Numbered from the stretch's first letter, positions 10,747-23,003 are shown. The stretch is DNA of 64,000 nucleotides from Bombardia bombarda (GCA_030512295.1 JAULSR010000002.1:1240001-1304000); one strand, 5' to 3'. Numbers and translations are program-made. The notes: generated by a model not told the origin, from the letters alone.

Positions 10747-13182
10747 ATGCCTGGCGTCGTCGGCCGTCGCCCAAAGAGCTCCCCGCTGGAGCGTCTCCCG
10801 GGCGTGACCCGCGAAGACTCGGACGATGAGCTCGGCACCGACGATTTCCCCTGGGAATGGATTTACGAGACCGAAGACCACCAACCAGAGCCAGAGCCAG
10901 AGCCGACCGACGACGAGGACACCGTCGCGGCCAGCTCGAGGAAACGGAAGAGGGCAACAATACAGGCACAACGACAGCGGCAGCGCAAGATAATAGGTGC
11001 CCGTATGGGAGACTTTGAGTGTCAAGTGGGCGACACCATGTTGCTCAAGGCCGACGGCTCTAATGAGGCCTGGGTCGGCATAATATACGAATTCCTGGAC
11101 GACGACGAGGGCGAGAAGGCCGCCAATTTCATGTGGTTCTCCTCCGAGAAGGAGATTCGCAATAGTGAGAAGAAGAGGACCGATTTCATTGAGGTGAGTC
11201 ATCTGTTATTTTCCAGTTCCCTTTGTGAGTGGTGATGCTAACCCGTCCCCTCCCAGAACGAGCTCTACATAACAAAGAACTTTGACATAAACTCCCTCAC
11301 CACCGTCAACGGCAAAGCATATGTCATGTCCCACGAGGCCTTCCTCAAAAAATACCCAACCGGCAAGGTCCCCCGCAAGTCCAAAGAGCACGGCAAAGTC
11401 TTCATCTGCCGTCGGGGCTGCAACACGCGGACATGCACCTACACAGACGAGTTTGCCTGGGAAAACGTATACTGCGGAAAGGACGACATCGACACCTTGA
11501 TGGCCCTACTCCGGAAGGGTACGAGACAAACCCGAAAGAAAGCCCACAAAGATGAATCTCCAGAGAGAGACTTTGCAGAAGAAGACGCAGACGGAGAGGC
11601 AGATGAAATCGTCCCCGGACCGCGCACGCCAAAGAAGCCCAAGATGCGAGGAGACGCTGTCACCCCGAGCAGGCGAAAGGGCAACACCAGCAAAGCCGTG
11701 ACCCCATCATCCCACCGCAAAATCATGGTCAAGAAACACCTCGAGTTCACCCCCCTCGCAACCCGCTTCCTCTCCCCCCACCACCTCCAATCCTCCCCCT
11801 ACCAGCTCGCCCGCACCCAGCTGCACGTCGCCTCGGTGCCCACCAGCCTCCCCTGCCGCGAGGCCGAGTTCAGCCTCGTCTACTCCCACCTCGAGGCCGC
11901 CATCACCGACGGCACCGGCACCTGCATCTACATCTCGGGCACCCCGGGGACCGGAAAAACCGCCACCGTGCGCGAGGTCGTCTCGCACCTCGACGGCGCC
12001 GTGCGCGCCGACGAGCTCGACGACTTCATCTTTGTCGAGATCAACGGCATGAAGATCACGGACCCGCACCAGTCCTACTCGCTCCTCTGGGAGGCCCTCA
12101 AGGGCCAGCGCGTCAGCCCGTCGCAGGCCCTCGACCTGCTCGAGCACGAGTTCAGCCACCCGTCGCCCCGCCGCGTGCCCTGCGTCGTCCTCATGGACGA
12201 GCTCGACCAGCTCGTGACGAAGAACCAGGGCGTCATGTACAACTTCTTCAACTGGCCCGGCCTGCGCCACAGCCGCCTCATCGTCCTCGCCGTCGCAAAC
12301 ACCATGGACCTGCCCGAGCGCACCCTCAGCAACAAGATCAGCTCCCGTCTGGGGCTCACCCGCATCACGTTCCCGGGGTACAACCACGAGCAGCTCATGC
12401 GCATCGTGCAGAGCCGCCTCGAGGGCGTACCCGGTGACATTGTCGACGCCGACGCGGTGCAGTTCGCAGCGAGAAAAGTCGCAGCCGTCAGCGGCGACGC
12501 CCGGCGCGCGCTGGATATCTGCCGTCGCGCGGTCGAGCTCGCCGAGGCGGATGCCAGACTGATCGAGGACGCGAACCCCCCCGCCACGCCGAGCAAGAAG
12601 AACCGCGGCGGGAAGGAAGACGCCGCCGCAGCAGCAGCAGCAGACAAGAAGCCAAAGAAGAAGGGCGGCCCCACCGGCAGAGTAACAATCGAGACCATCC
12701 GCCGCGCCATCAACGAGGCAACGAGCAACCCGCTGCAGCTCTACCTGCGCTCGCTCCCCTTCGCCTCGCGCCTCCTGCTGACGGCTCTCCTGACGCGCAC
12801 CCAGCGCACCGGCCTGGCCGAGAGCACGTTTGGCGACGTGCTCGAGGAGATGCAGCGCGCGCTCAAGATGATGGGCGGCGGGGAGAGCCGGCCGCTGACG
12901 CTGCTCGACCGCAAGGCAGCCGGGACCATTGCCTCTGCTGAGGCGGGCAACAATGGGTTGATGAACGCAGGGCCAGCGGCGAGGTCGAGGACCGACTCGC
13001 GCCAGCTGCGGCCGGCGGGGCTGAGCATGGCGGCCGTGGACCTGGCGGGCGCGGGCGTCGTCAACCTCGAGGGGCAAAAGGCCGAGCGGCCGAGCAAGAT
13101 CCGGCTAGCGGTGGGGGACGAGGAGGTCAGGTTGGCGTTTCGGGATGACCCTGAGATCAAGGCGCTTGGGGTGCTTTTGTAG
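10747..13182 (+). CDS. ORC1: Origin recognition complex subunit 1
   Basis: Two exons, 10747-11193 and 11257-13182, encode 790 residues. The N-terminal part (about residues 95-235) is a BAH domain, which in ORC1 binds nucleosomes; it is followed by a charged linker with several TP sites (PRTPKK, AVTPS). The AAA+ ATPase domain begins near residue 320 with Walker A GTPGTGKT (377-384) and Walker B VVLMDELD (ending near 466), then sensor region VLAVANTMDLPER. A lysine/alanine-rich insert near residues 605-640 precedes the C-terminal winged-helix region. ORC1 is the ATP-binding core of the complex that marks replication origins and loads MCM with Cdc6. Cdc6 is the nearest relative, but the BAH domain and length identify ORC1. 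Regulation at G1/S is suggested by the upstream ACGCGT box. Confidence 0.96.
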
Positions 13183-13477
13183 ATGATGAGGTGATGGTAA
13201 ATAGAGAGATAGATGCGTAATAGATACCCCTTTTTGCATATAGGTTTGATCAATGGAGGAAAGAAAGAAGAGCCAGTAAAATGTTATGATTTTAGTATTT
13301 TGACTCCGTTTTCCCCCTTCCTTTCCGCTCAGCGCCAGCCATGCCATCATAAATAGCTGTGCGTGTGGCTCGCTGTAGGTATATAATATGTACAAACGGA
13401 ACAGTACAAACCCCCGTATTCAACCCAAACATACACCAATACCCCTTCCTAATTTTTTCCGTCGCAGCTGTTCCAGT

Positions 13478-15077
13478 CTAGAACTTGCGCGACCTAGAAT
13501 AAGTAGGCTTCCACTCAAGCGGATGCGTCTGTGGTGTCGCCGTCTCATCCTCTTTCCAGATTTTGACTAAATTTCCAAGAGTTAGTATCATTCACATGGC
13601 ATCAAGTAATCGATTGGGACTTCAACTCACTCGTCTTATCCGCCTCTCCGCATATTAACCTCGACCCAGACAGGTCAAAGGTGGAGCTCATGATGCCCGA
13701 CTCGGCATCCAGCGAGCCCGGCTGCGCCGTCGTGTCGAGCGCCTGGAACCGATGGCCCGACTTCCAGTCCCAAAAGCTCATGGACCCGTTGTCCGCGCCC
13801 GAGAAGAGCACGTTCTGATCATTGACCGACAACGTATTGATAATCGCGTTATGCCCGTCAAAGTTTTGCATAAAGGCGCCCTCAGGGCACTTCCACTGCT
13901 TGATGCTGCCCGTGCTGCCCGAGGCAAAGGTGAACTCGCTCGGGTGGGTCGCCAGCGCGCGCACGCCCTTCTTGTGATGCGTCAGCACGCCCATGGTCTT
14001 GCCAGCAGCCAGATCCCACATGCGCACGGTGGAGTCAAGGCTGCCGGTGATGACCTGGGGGTCGGCCTCCTGGCAGACGAGGTCCGAGACGGTGCCGGTG
14101 TGGCCGGACAGCACGTGGACGTTTGCGCGGGTGCGCATGTCCCAGACGCGGCCGACGCCGTCGCGGCCGCCCGTGACGAGCACGTCGAGGGTGGGGTGCA
14201 GCGCGAGGGTGTAGACGCCGCTGAGGTGGCCGTGGTAGTGGCGGATGACCTTGTTGGTCTCGAGGTCCCAGCACTTGACCATCTTGTCCTCGCCGCACGA
14301 GAACATGTAGGGGTGGCGCGGCGAGACGGCCAGGCCGCGCACCGTCGAGATGTGGCCCGTCAGCGTCAGCTTGAGCCCGCCCGTCGCGAGGTCCCAGATC
14401 TTGATGGTGCGGTCGCCCGCGCCCGAGGCGAACCACTTGTTGTCCGGGTCGACCGCCAGCGTGCGCACCCAGCCCAGGTGGCCCGAGATGACGCGCATCA
14501 GCTTCCACGGCGGGTGCCAGTCGGGGCGCGGCTGCGACAGCACGTGCGTCCCCTTTGTTAGGCTCAGTTGTTGTGGCTCGTTTCGTTGCTGGTTGGTGGT
14601 TGTGCTTCCGCCTGTGGCAGCACCGGCGCCAGCAGGCTTGCGAGAGAGGATGAGAGCGTCCGAGTTCGCGCCGCCGGCGCCGCTTGGCCTGCTCGGTATG
14701 CCCTCGATCAGCTTACGGGCCTTTTCTTCGGATTGTGATGGCGCATCTTCGGATGCCGCCGCTGCCTTGGGCCTCTTCTTGCGAGCGCCTGCCGCGGGGA
14801 GTTTCGAGGCAATGGCTTCGGGGAGTGTCTGGACGTCGCTGTACTCGGCATGTAGACGAAGAGAGAGAGAGGTTTTGTCGAGGTCGGGATCGGTGTCGGC
14901 TAGAGATGGATCGAGCTTTATGCGTTTTCGCCCGGATGTGTTTACGGTTGTGGGGATATAGATGGACTTTGATTTTTGGGCGTTTTCGCGGAACATGGCC
15001 TCGAGATGGTCGAGCTGCGGATCGAGGCTATCATTGGGGCCGCCAATGACGGCGGCGCTGGCGACTTCGGCCGCCAT
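13478..15077 (-). CDS. PRP46: Pre-mRNA-splicing factor PRP46 (PLRG1/PRL1 family WD40 protein)
   Basis: Exons 15077-13631 and 13566-13478 encode 511 residues. The start is the ATG at 15077 (MAAEVAS); an upstream in-frame extension starts only at TTG. The N-terminal 200 residues are variable and low-complexity. The C-terminal 300 residues hold seven WD40 repeats beginning at [19 protein letters not shown], with the typical GH...WD spacing ([48 protein letters not shown], then the last strand). The last exon gives KIWKED and the basic tail SRSRKF. The protein is a component of the Prp19-associated complex in the activated spliceosome. The last intron has an AT-rich acceptor with a clear TACTAAC branch point. 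Assignment is strong because the family tail is intact. Confidence 0.94.
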
Positions 15078-15570
15078 TTTGTATGTGATCTTTTTGTCTT
15101 TTTGTTTGCTATGAAAGGACAATTCTGGGGTCGTGACGATATGGTGCTGGCGAAATTGAAGGCTCGGTTGGCGGTTGAGTTGTGATTATTTCGTTAAAGC
15201 AGCTTGATATTTAGTCCAAGTCGCGTGGTTAACGATGAGGCGCTGCGTCGACCGCGGCCAGTCGAAACCTCGTCCCAAAAATTCTGGCGTCGGCCTGTGG
15301 CTGGAGCTCAAGCCACTAAAGCAAGCGTCTCACTTCTGGTGAGAGCTCGGACACAGTGCGAGCGCACACTGTGCGCCAAGCCTGCCCCTCCGACCACACC
15401 CCACTCACTCATGCCGCGACTGTCAGAGGCGGAAGGCATCACTTACATGACGTTGATTTCATCTTTCATCCAGGACATATTCAGCCCACCTCAAATATTC
15501 AGACGTCGTTCATTCATGATATAAGAATCACGAACTATCAAAATCGCTCTCTTTCGTCAAAAAAGACACT
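15078..15570. other. Divergent promoter region, PRP46 / NAS6
   Basis: A gap of 493 bp shared by two divergent genes. Several short GC-rich words but no site I can name. Confidence 0.4.
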
Positions 15571-16765
15571 ATGGAAGAAGACAAATACGCGATACATGCG
15601 GCAGCTCGGGAGGGCAGGGGTGAGTTTCCATCACCACCAGCTTGACCCGAATGTCATATAAAATGACTGCTACTAAATATCCATTAAACAGTCACCATCG
15701 TGGAATCTTTGTTGAATGTTTGTACCGGTTCTATTTACATTCTTATTTCTAGTTCCAACCAGAATTCACAACTAACATCTACATTTAGGCGGACCCCAAA
15801 CAGGCTCGGCTCAAGGACCAAGATGGACGTCTCCCCATCCACTGGGCGGCATCTTCCAACCAGCTAGAGATCGTTTCACTGCTCGTGCAGCAAAAGGGAT
15901 TTGATCCCGATGCCCAAGTTAGCCCTTCCTTTTTGAACGGTCCTTCCCGTCAGCTGCCTATACAGCCAACACCAAGCCTTGAACAGTGCCAAGCTAACTA
16001 TATCACAGGATGACCTCGGCTGGACGCCACTCATGATTGCGGCGAGCGTCAAGGACGCCGACAAGATTGTTGATCTTCTTTTATCCAAAGGCACAGACGT
16101 CAACCAGACAAGTAAGAAGACCCCATTTGGCCCCTATCGACCACACACAGCTCACACCAACCCTGCTAACCCCCTTTCCCTCAACCAACAGACAACACCG
16201 GCCAGGTAAGATAACTCAAACAAATATACTCTATTCACATTTACCTCCCCACACTAACAAAAAAAAAACAGACAGTCCTCCACTTCGTCGCGTCCAAGAA
16301 CAACCTCGACGTCGCCCGCAAGCTCTTCGAGCACAAGCCGCCCGCCTCGGCCCGCGTCCGCGACAAGCGCGGCCAGTACGCCCTCCACCGCGCCGCCGCC
16401 GTCGGCTCCGTCCCCATGGTGAACCTGCTCGTCAAGAACCGCAGCCCGCTCAACGCCACCGACAGCAGCGGCTACACGGCCCTGCACCACGCCGTCGCCG
16501 AGGGTCACGGCGACACGGCCGTCGCCCTGCTCAAGGCCGGCGCCGAGACCGACAAGAAGGATCTGGATGGGAGTCTTGCCCTGGATCTGGCGCCGGATCG
16601 GGATGTGGGTTTCTTCTTCTGTTCTTCAGTTTCTCCCCTCTCTTTGCTTTTTCCAAAAGGGAGCGAGCATCATGTCTTGTTTTGATGATCTAACGAGGAG
16701 GAGAAAAAAAACAGGTCCGCAAGTACATAGAACGAGAGGCAGAGAAGGAGGGCATTACCCTTTAA
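15571..16765 (+). CDS. NAS6: Ankyrin-repeat proteasome assembly chaperone (NAS6/gankyrin, PSMD10)
   Basis: Seven exons: 15571-15619, 15692-15717, 15789-15917, 16009-16111, 16192-16205, 16272-16604 and 16715-16765. Together they encode 234 residues, close to yeast Nas6 (228) and human gankyrin (226). There are about six to seven ankyrin repeats with the usual G-x-TPLHxAA pattern, for example DGRLPIHWAASSN, LGWTPLMIAA, GQTVLHFVAS, RGQYALHRAA and SGYTALHHAV. The N-terminus starts directly with YAIHAAAREG and the tail is RKYIEREAEKEG. Nas6 binds the Rpt3 C-terminal domain and controls assembly of the 19S proteasome base. The fifth exon is only 14 nt long and carries the NNTGQ link between two repeats. 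Another short ankyrin protein cannot be fully excluded, but length and termini fit Nas6. Confidence 0.88.
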
Positions 16766-17085
16766 ACACGTCCGTCTCATACGTAAAGTCCTGCTTTCGT
16801 ACATTTAGCAGTGTAGGGCAGAGCAGCTAGACAGCAAAGCCCACCAGCCAGCAAACCTACTCCAGATGTATACCAAAAAAAGGGGTGACGTGGAATACAT
16901 CAACCAAACAGCCCACCATCGCAGCCTAAGCCGTGTGCACACCCACTTATAATTCACGTAAATCGCAAGACACCAAACACCCCCCAATCTCACCTCTTGT
17001 CTGTGTCCCCCTGCGTCTCTGTCCCCCTCAACGTGCACATTGTGAACAAATGATATTATACCCCCTGACCTCACACCTCCCCCCA
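16766..17085. other. Convergent intergenic region
   Basis: A gap of 320 bp between the NAS6 and TMF-like stop codons. Only 3' UTR sequence is expected; no features were seen. Confidence 0.45.
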
Positions 17086-20007
17086 CTACTTAACAGTCCT
17101 CTCCACTAAATCCCTATACATCCCCTTCACATCCTCTACATCCGCCTTCAGCTCCTCCACTAGCTCGCTCTTCTCCCCTAGCATCTCCAGCGTCGTGTCG
17201 TACCTCGCATTCACCTCGGCCACCTCGGCCTCCAGCCGCGCCACCTGCTCCATCGCCTTCCTGCTCCCCTCGGCCTCGCGCATCAGCGCCACGATCTCGG
17301 CCCGCGCCTCGTCGCGCTGCCGCGATATGCGCGCCAGCTCCTCGCGCGCCGCCACCTTCTCGCTCTCGAGCCGGCGGATCGCCGCGCTCATGCGCTCCAC
17401 CAGCTGCACCGACGGCCCCGCCGCCACCGTCGACACCGACACCATGTCCTGCAGCACCTGGCGCGGCGACGACGACGTCTCGACGCTGTCGAACGTGTCT
17501 GATCTGTGGAGGAGATGGGGGGGTTGTTGGTCCCTGTCCAGCGGGTGCGCCGCTGGGGGCTCGCCGCCCGTCGGGCTGAATGTTGATGCTGAGGGGCTGA
17601 AGAAGCTGCTGGAGTGGGTTGACGGCGACGGCCGGACGAGCGGCTGCACTGAAGGCCGTCTGCTGAACCCTCGGATATCGTCGCCCCCGGCTGCCACTGT
17701 GCCGCTGTTGCTCGACGGCGCGGAAGCTTTGCGGACTTTGCTCGTGAGGCTCTGGACGCTCAGGCTTTGGATGCCCAAGAAATCATTGCTAAATGTGCGC
17801 TGTGGAGCCGAGAGTTGTGGCGAAGCGGGCCTGCTCTCGATCTTGAGGAACGGGCCGCCGGGGAGGTCTTCGAGCCAGGACCGTCGGTCCGCGGGCTGTC
17901 GCGACTGCTCGCGCTGCTGCTGCTGCTGCTGCTGCTGCTTGGCGTCTTCCTTCTCTGCCTCCCAGGCCTGTTTCTGCTTTTCAAAGTCGACCCTTGCGCT
18001 GGCCAGGGCCGCCTCGGCCTCGTCTGCGCGCTTTTGCAGCGCGTCGAGCTGGGCCCGGTAGGTCTTGACATCCTCCTGCATGTGGGGGAGGGTGGTCTTG
18101 GCGTCTTCCAGCTCTTCTTCGTGGCGCTTTGCGCGGACAGCCTATGATACGGTTAGCAAGTCTGCAGACATAGGGCAGGTAGATAAGTGTCCTTACAGCT
18201 TCCCTCGCCTTCCTCCGCATATCCGACTCCCGCTGCAGCGCCTCGTCCCGCTCCCTCTCCAGGCTATTTATCCTCGCCAACAGCGTCGCCTCTATGCCCT
18301 GCCAGTTCTCGCTCGCGATCGCGTACTGCGTCTGCAGCGTCTCGACCTGGCGGAGCAGCTTGGCCTGCGAGTCGCCCATGGCGCCCGACGACGCCTCCTC
18401 GGCGCGCACGCGCATGCCCTCGAGCTTGCTCTCCATGACCTGCACCTCGGCTTTCAGCTCCAGCTCCAGCGCGCGCGACCGCTCCGTCGCCCGCTCCGCC
18501 TTCTCCTTGAGCTCGCTCGCCTGCTTCTTGGCGCGGTCCGCGACCAGGGCCTTCTCGACCTGGAGCGCTGCGACGGCGTCTTCTAGTTCTGCGATCTTGC
18601 GCCGGTCTTGCTCCCGCGCCTGATCGTTGACCTTGGCGGCCGTGGCCTCGGCCTGCTGCGTCGCTTTTTGGAGCTGGGCTTTCAGCTCTGCGATGGCGGC
18701 GTCTTTGGAGCGCAGCTCGGGCCGCAGGGCGTTTACTTCTCGATATGACTGCTCCAGCCGCCTGTGTAAGTCGTCGTGTGACTTTTCTAGCTCCTCGGCC
18801 TGGCGGACACGCCGGCGGAGGGTTTCTGCCTCTTTCTCTGACTTCTCCTTTGCGGTCCTGAGATTCGTCGAGTCCTTTTCGACCTCGGCAACCTTTGCGC
18901 GCAGCTTCTTCATGATGGCCCGGTGCTTCTGCTCGGTGCTGGCCAGGTTCTTGCCCTCCTCCATTAGTAGGGCTATCTGCTGATCCTTCTCAGCCAGCTT
19001 CTTCTCTGCGCTGCCGGCTGGCGCGGCCAGGGCGGCTTTCCTTGCAGACTCTGTCGCGTCCCTTGCGAGATACTGTAGCTTGGCCTCGAGGGCATCTATG
19101 CGCTCCACGTAGCCGTGGATTTCTTCTTGATGCTGAAGCTGTGCGTCCTGCAGAGCCCTGTCGAGCTCACTTACTTGCTCTTCCTGGTCTCCATCGCCGT
19201 GTTGGACATCCGTCTCTACGTCATCGCCTACGCTCGCTTCTACGGTTATAGTGCTCTCGGTTGGAGCTGTTAATGGATGTGGTTGATCCATGGATATCCT
19301 CTCGCCGTTAACCTCTGTCGGCGCCTCCTGTGCTCCCTTCTTCTCGTCCCTGGCTGGTTCCTGCTCCAAGCTTGCTTCCTCCGTAGCTATATCATGAGAC
19401 TTTCGTGTAACTTCTTGCGACTTTCTTGGGACATCCAAAGAGACCCGTTGGGAAAGGGATTCCCTTGGGGAATCCCTGATCCCCAAACCCAGCGGCCTTT
19501 CCACACTCTCTGTTGAACCACGACTCGGCGCATCTATACTCTGCCGCGGGCTTGCTTGTGTAGATAGTGAATTCCTAGCAGCGGGAGACTCTGATTTCTG
19601 GCCAGCGGCAGCAGACTTTTTCGCCGCCATGGCTCTTGCGAGCCTCTCCTGCAGGCGGTCATTGACGCGGTTCGTCGAGGCGGCTCTCGAGGGTACTGTA
19701 TGCGGCACAGAGCTGTCAGGCGGGCCAGCGATCGTGAGGGAGGGGGCTCAAGAATCAACCATACCTGGACTCTGTTTGGACGGTGACGCAGGGGTTGGGG
19801 CCGGGGCCGGGGCCGGGGCCGGGGTCGGGCTGTAAGCAGCGGGTAAAGAGTCAGACGGGGGCGCGGCCGGCGTGGGGGTTTCCTTTTGCTGTCCCCCGGG
19901 CCGTCGTCGTTCTCGGCGAGGATGGTGTCCAGGCGGGCCTCGACGCCGGCCACGGCCTGGGAGAGAAAGGAGCCCCATCGTGATGACTGCTTCGCCGGGG
20001 CTGTCAT
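17086..20007 (-). CDS. TMF/Sgm1-like Golgi coiled-coil protein, with an apparent 1-bp frameshift
   Basis: Minus-strand exons are 20007-19765, 19695-18197 and 18141-17086, about 932 residues when one missing base is allowed. The N-terminus RWGSFLSQAVAGVEARLD is the conserved start of fungal TMF homologues. After a Ser/Pro-rich linker the phrase NDRLQERLARAMAAKK opens a very long coiled coil (about residues 240-790). The last 110 residues, from SVQLVERMSAAIRRLESEK to YRDLVERTVK, form the TMF TATA-binding-like domain that in TMF/Sgm1 binds Rab6/Ypt6 at the Golgi. Exon 1 starts in one frame (through AENDDG) and continues in another (QQKETPTPAAPP...). One base is missing, best placed in the C5 run 19893-19897. 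A poly-Gln stretch (CAG/CTG repeat near 17918-17940) lies in the second half. A role in Golgi vesicle tethering is inferred from the family. Confidence 0.85.
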
Positions 20008-21652
20008 GGTTTTACGAAACGAAATCCCTGGCAGAGAGGCGATGTGGTCGGGCCATCAAAGGCAACCTGAACAGGCGTCGAGTTGGTTTTGTCGTCGTGG
20101 TCACTATCGCAGGGATGGGCCGAGTCTCTACTTTCGTATAGCTGTTCTTTTTTCAAGATGGGATTTTCTAGGTTTGTACGTGGAAGTATGTTGCAACGCA
20201 CACTCCCAAGAGAGCTATTCCGCCGTTATCCAGTTTACGGAGCTGAAATCAAGGCGGGGTTTGAACCGCTGAGAGTATTGGGTTCAGAAAAGAATTGCGC
20301 GCCGTCGGGAAGTCTTGAGAGGTTATGGTGAGGATGACGGATCCCGTCGAGTCGCAGTTGTCAGGTAACCGTCGTCAGCTTCGCCAGCAGGCCCCTGTTT
20401 CGGTCACATTTGGCTGTGTGGCCTGGAGCTCTAGCCTGTCGCATTGTGCCTCACTGGTAGGGTGGGAGTGACTAAGGAGCACGAGCCACCAATAGAAGCT
20501 TGATGACGTCCCTCTAACCTGGAATAAACCGTAACTAAAGCATTTTCCTCACCAATCACCACGCAGCTCTCCAGCTCACTCACACGTCGATGCGGATGGA
20601 TAAAACGCAGAATGCAGTATACAATCGGTGTTTTAAAACATGATTTGATTTTACTAGCACGATGCGGGCGGTTTGCTATCACATGTTTGTTTCTGTTTCC
20701 AAACAAATAAGCCGAGCCTAACCCACTGACGCCAGCAGTCCTTTGTGGTACAACTCCCTAGAATATGCACTGTATACTCTGCAATGTTGGCAACGCGCAT
20801 ACTGGAACTAGGCGTGAGACACGCTCCATTCATTACTCAGTTCGATTGGCCTTGAATTATCGTCAGTTTCAAAGTCGCGGCCGGATAGCTGCCGCGGCAC
20901 AGTGCCACTCTCAGCAATCACAAACAGCCGAGCGAATGGGTCACCTACACAGTACACTGCGCACCAAACCCAAGCAACCGGGAATGCTGACTGGCTGCTG
21001 AATTCCGGGCGTCTGGAGGGGGTGGGTGGATGGCAGTCTTCATCTGTAGTCGCCCTGGATGCAGTCAAGGTTCACCCGCTTGGGACCAAGGCAAAGGTGG
21101 CAGACCCTGGCTGGTCGCTGATGAGCCTGGGGGCAAACCTGCCCACCACCACCTGAAATTTGAAATTCCTCCCTTATAAGCCACGGCAAGTCTCCACGGG
21201 CGAGGCTGATCGTCGCCGGACTTCCAGGTTCTCTTCTCCATTCTATCACGTTGTGATCCCAGGACATCCGGATCACCGGTCTCTTCCCTCTCCCGTCCTG
21301 TCCGTAGTTGGCAGCGCAACCATACAGACAAATTCGTTAACTAATCGGCTCATAAGCACCCCCCGTCCCGTCCCGTTCATCCCGTTTCACGCCGCACAAT
21401 TCTTACAGCACAGGTGTGAGAGCTAGGCTTGAAGGAATACAACCCTCGTATTCCGTGCTTGTCACGTCGCTTCACCCTCCCTTCACCCTCCCTTTCAAGC
21501 TTGGCAGAGAGCTACCTGCTGTTCGCTACCAAGCTACCGTCTTCTTGAAGTCTCTTGGCATTCCTCTCGGCGTGCCAATTAGGCAATTACACACACCTCT
21601 ACATGAGAGTCGACGCAAGCAACCTGTATTAAAAGGGTGTGCCAGCTGAAAA
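20008..21652. other. Long intergenic region, TMF-like / ceramidase
   Basis: About 1.6 kb between divergent genes. Scattered open frames of up to about 130 codons have no family resemblance and poor codon pattern. Near 20255-20270 there is a short GGTTTGAACC word, but no tRNA fold can be built around it. The part next to the ceramidase start is pyrimidine-rich, as expected for a promoter or 5' UTR. Confidence 0.5.
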
Positions 21653-23003
21653 ATGGCAGTGGCTTCAACCTTTCAGATCCCCTATCGGGAAGCTCGTGAC
21701 GGCTTCTGGGGCGAGCAGACCTCGACTCTGAACTGGTGCGAAGAGGTAACAATAAATACTCATCCATACCTACGTCCCAAACACCAAATTTGGTCGAATG
21801 ATGTCGTAGGACCCGCTCACTCACGCTCTCTCACCAGGACTACAACATCACGTATTACTGCGCCGAATTGGTCAATACGTTGACAAATGTCATCTTCATG
21901 TGGCTAGGCGTCAGGGGCATCCGAAATGTCTTGCAGTACTCGCACTCGCCCGTCTTCCTCCTGGGCTTTGTGGGCTACGTGGTGGTCGGCTTGGGGTCCA
22001 TGGCCTTCCACACGTCATTAAAATGTTTGAAAACGTCCCCAGAATGAGACAAAATATGTGGATTTGTCAAGAAGCTCACAATTGTATCACCACAGACTCT
22101 ATGCAACTGGCCGATGAGTTGCCGATGATTTATACCGTCTGCATCATGGCCTATGCGACATTCTCGTATGAGAGATCTGCGAAGGTCAGGTTCCTGGTTG
22201 GTGTGGCAATTGTTGGCTTGGCCAGTTTTATCACGGTTTGCACCATGCTGCCCGTTTTAGTCGTCTTGCTATTGGAGAGGCTGATTGATGAACCCCCATT
22301 TTGCTAGATTTACTATCTTCACGCCAAAGACCCGGTGTTTCATCAGGCTGCGTATGCCATCATTACTTTGGCGTCCACCTTTCGGACTTTCTACGTCATG
22401 GAGTATCAGCTGCGGCCTGCCATGAAGAAACGAAGTCCCTACGAGTGCGACGAACACATGCGAAAGATGTGGAAGCTTTCTCTCACCGGTTCGTAACACC
22501 GTCCCTTGTTTAAGACCAACAGCTAAACTAAGTTTCATACAGGCATCCTTACGTTCCTCGCCGGTTTCTTCCTATGGAACATGGACAATATCTTTTGCCG
22601 TTACCTTCTTGCTGCCAAAAATCAGATGCTGCTGCCGTGGGCGGTGGTGCTGGAGGCTCACGGCTGGTGGCACATACTGACTGGTCTTGGTAAGAAACAC
22701 CCTATCCTGTCATATATGCGCTTCCTCCTTGATGTTAGTAAACAAGCAAAGCTAACACTATCAACAGGCGGTACGTACTACCTATGAAAGAACCGCCAGC
22801 CCCTGGTTTCCCTTTATCTGCTAACAGCAACTCACATAGCATACCACTTGATCCTCTGGAGATTGTGGCTGACACGCTGCCTCGACGGCAGCGAGGATGA
22901 GTTCATGTTGGACTGGGAGCCGCTGAGATCTATCCCGCACGTCGTGGCAAGGCCGAGCGCCGCTGCCGGCGGTGCCGCTCGGGAACCGAAAAAGCATCAG
23001 TGA
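21653..23003 (+). CDS. YPC1: Alkaline ceramidase (Ypc1/Ydc1 family)
   Basis: Seven exons: 21653-21745, 21838-22024, 22096-22235, 22308-22488, 22543-22689, 22768-22770 (3 nt) and 22840-23003, giving 304 residues. The protein has about seven hydrophobic helices and the CREST/ceramidase signature residues: W28/C29 near STLNWCEEDY, the SMAFHTSLK histidine, ADELPM, WNMDNIFC and the HGWWH histidine pair. It should be an ER/Golgi membrane, metal-dependent hydrolase that splits (phyto/dihydro)ceramide into sphingoid base and fatty acid. The N-terminal 30 residues are the usual WG..TSTLNWCE lumenal or cytosolic head. The 3-nt exon restores a Gly-Ala-Tyr step after HILTGL that I recall as typical of the family; skipping it would delete one residue in frame. 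Which yeast paralogue it matches cannot be told. Confidence 0.92.

Noticed and set aside
11707..13077. A 456-codon open frame on the minus strand
   Set aside because: It is the mirror of the GC-rich ORC1 exon, with no family resemblance, while the plus strand codes a clear AAA+ domain.
17195..18061. A 288-codon plus-strand open frame
   Set aside because: It is a shadow of the TMF-like coiled coil; its Ser/Cys/Arg-rich composition comes from the complement of Glu/Ala/Lys codons.
20250..20275. A GGTTTGAACCGC word like a reversed tRNA T-arm
   Set aside because: It forms only a small hairpin; no A box or cloverleaf was found on the minus strand.
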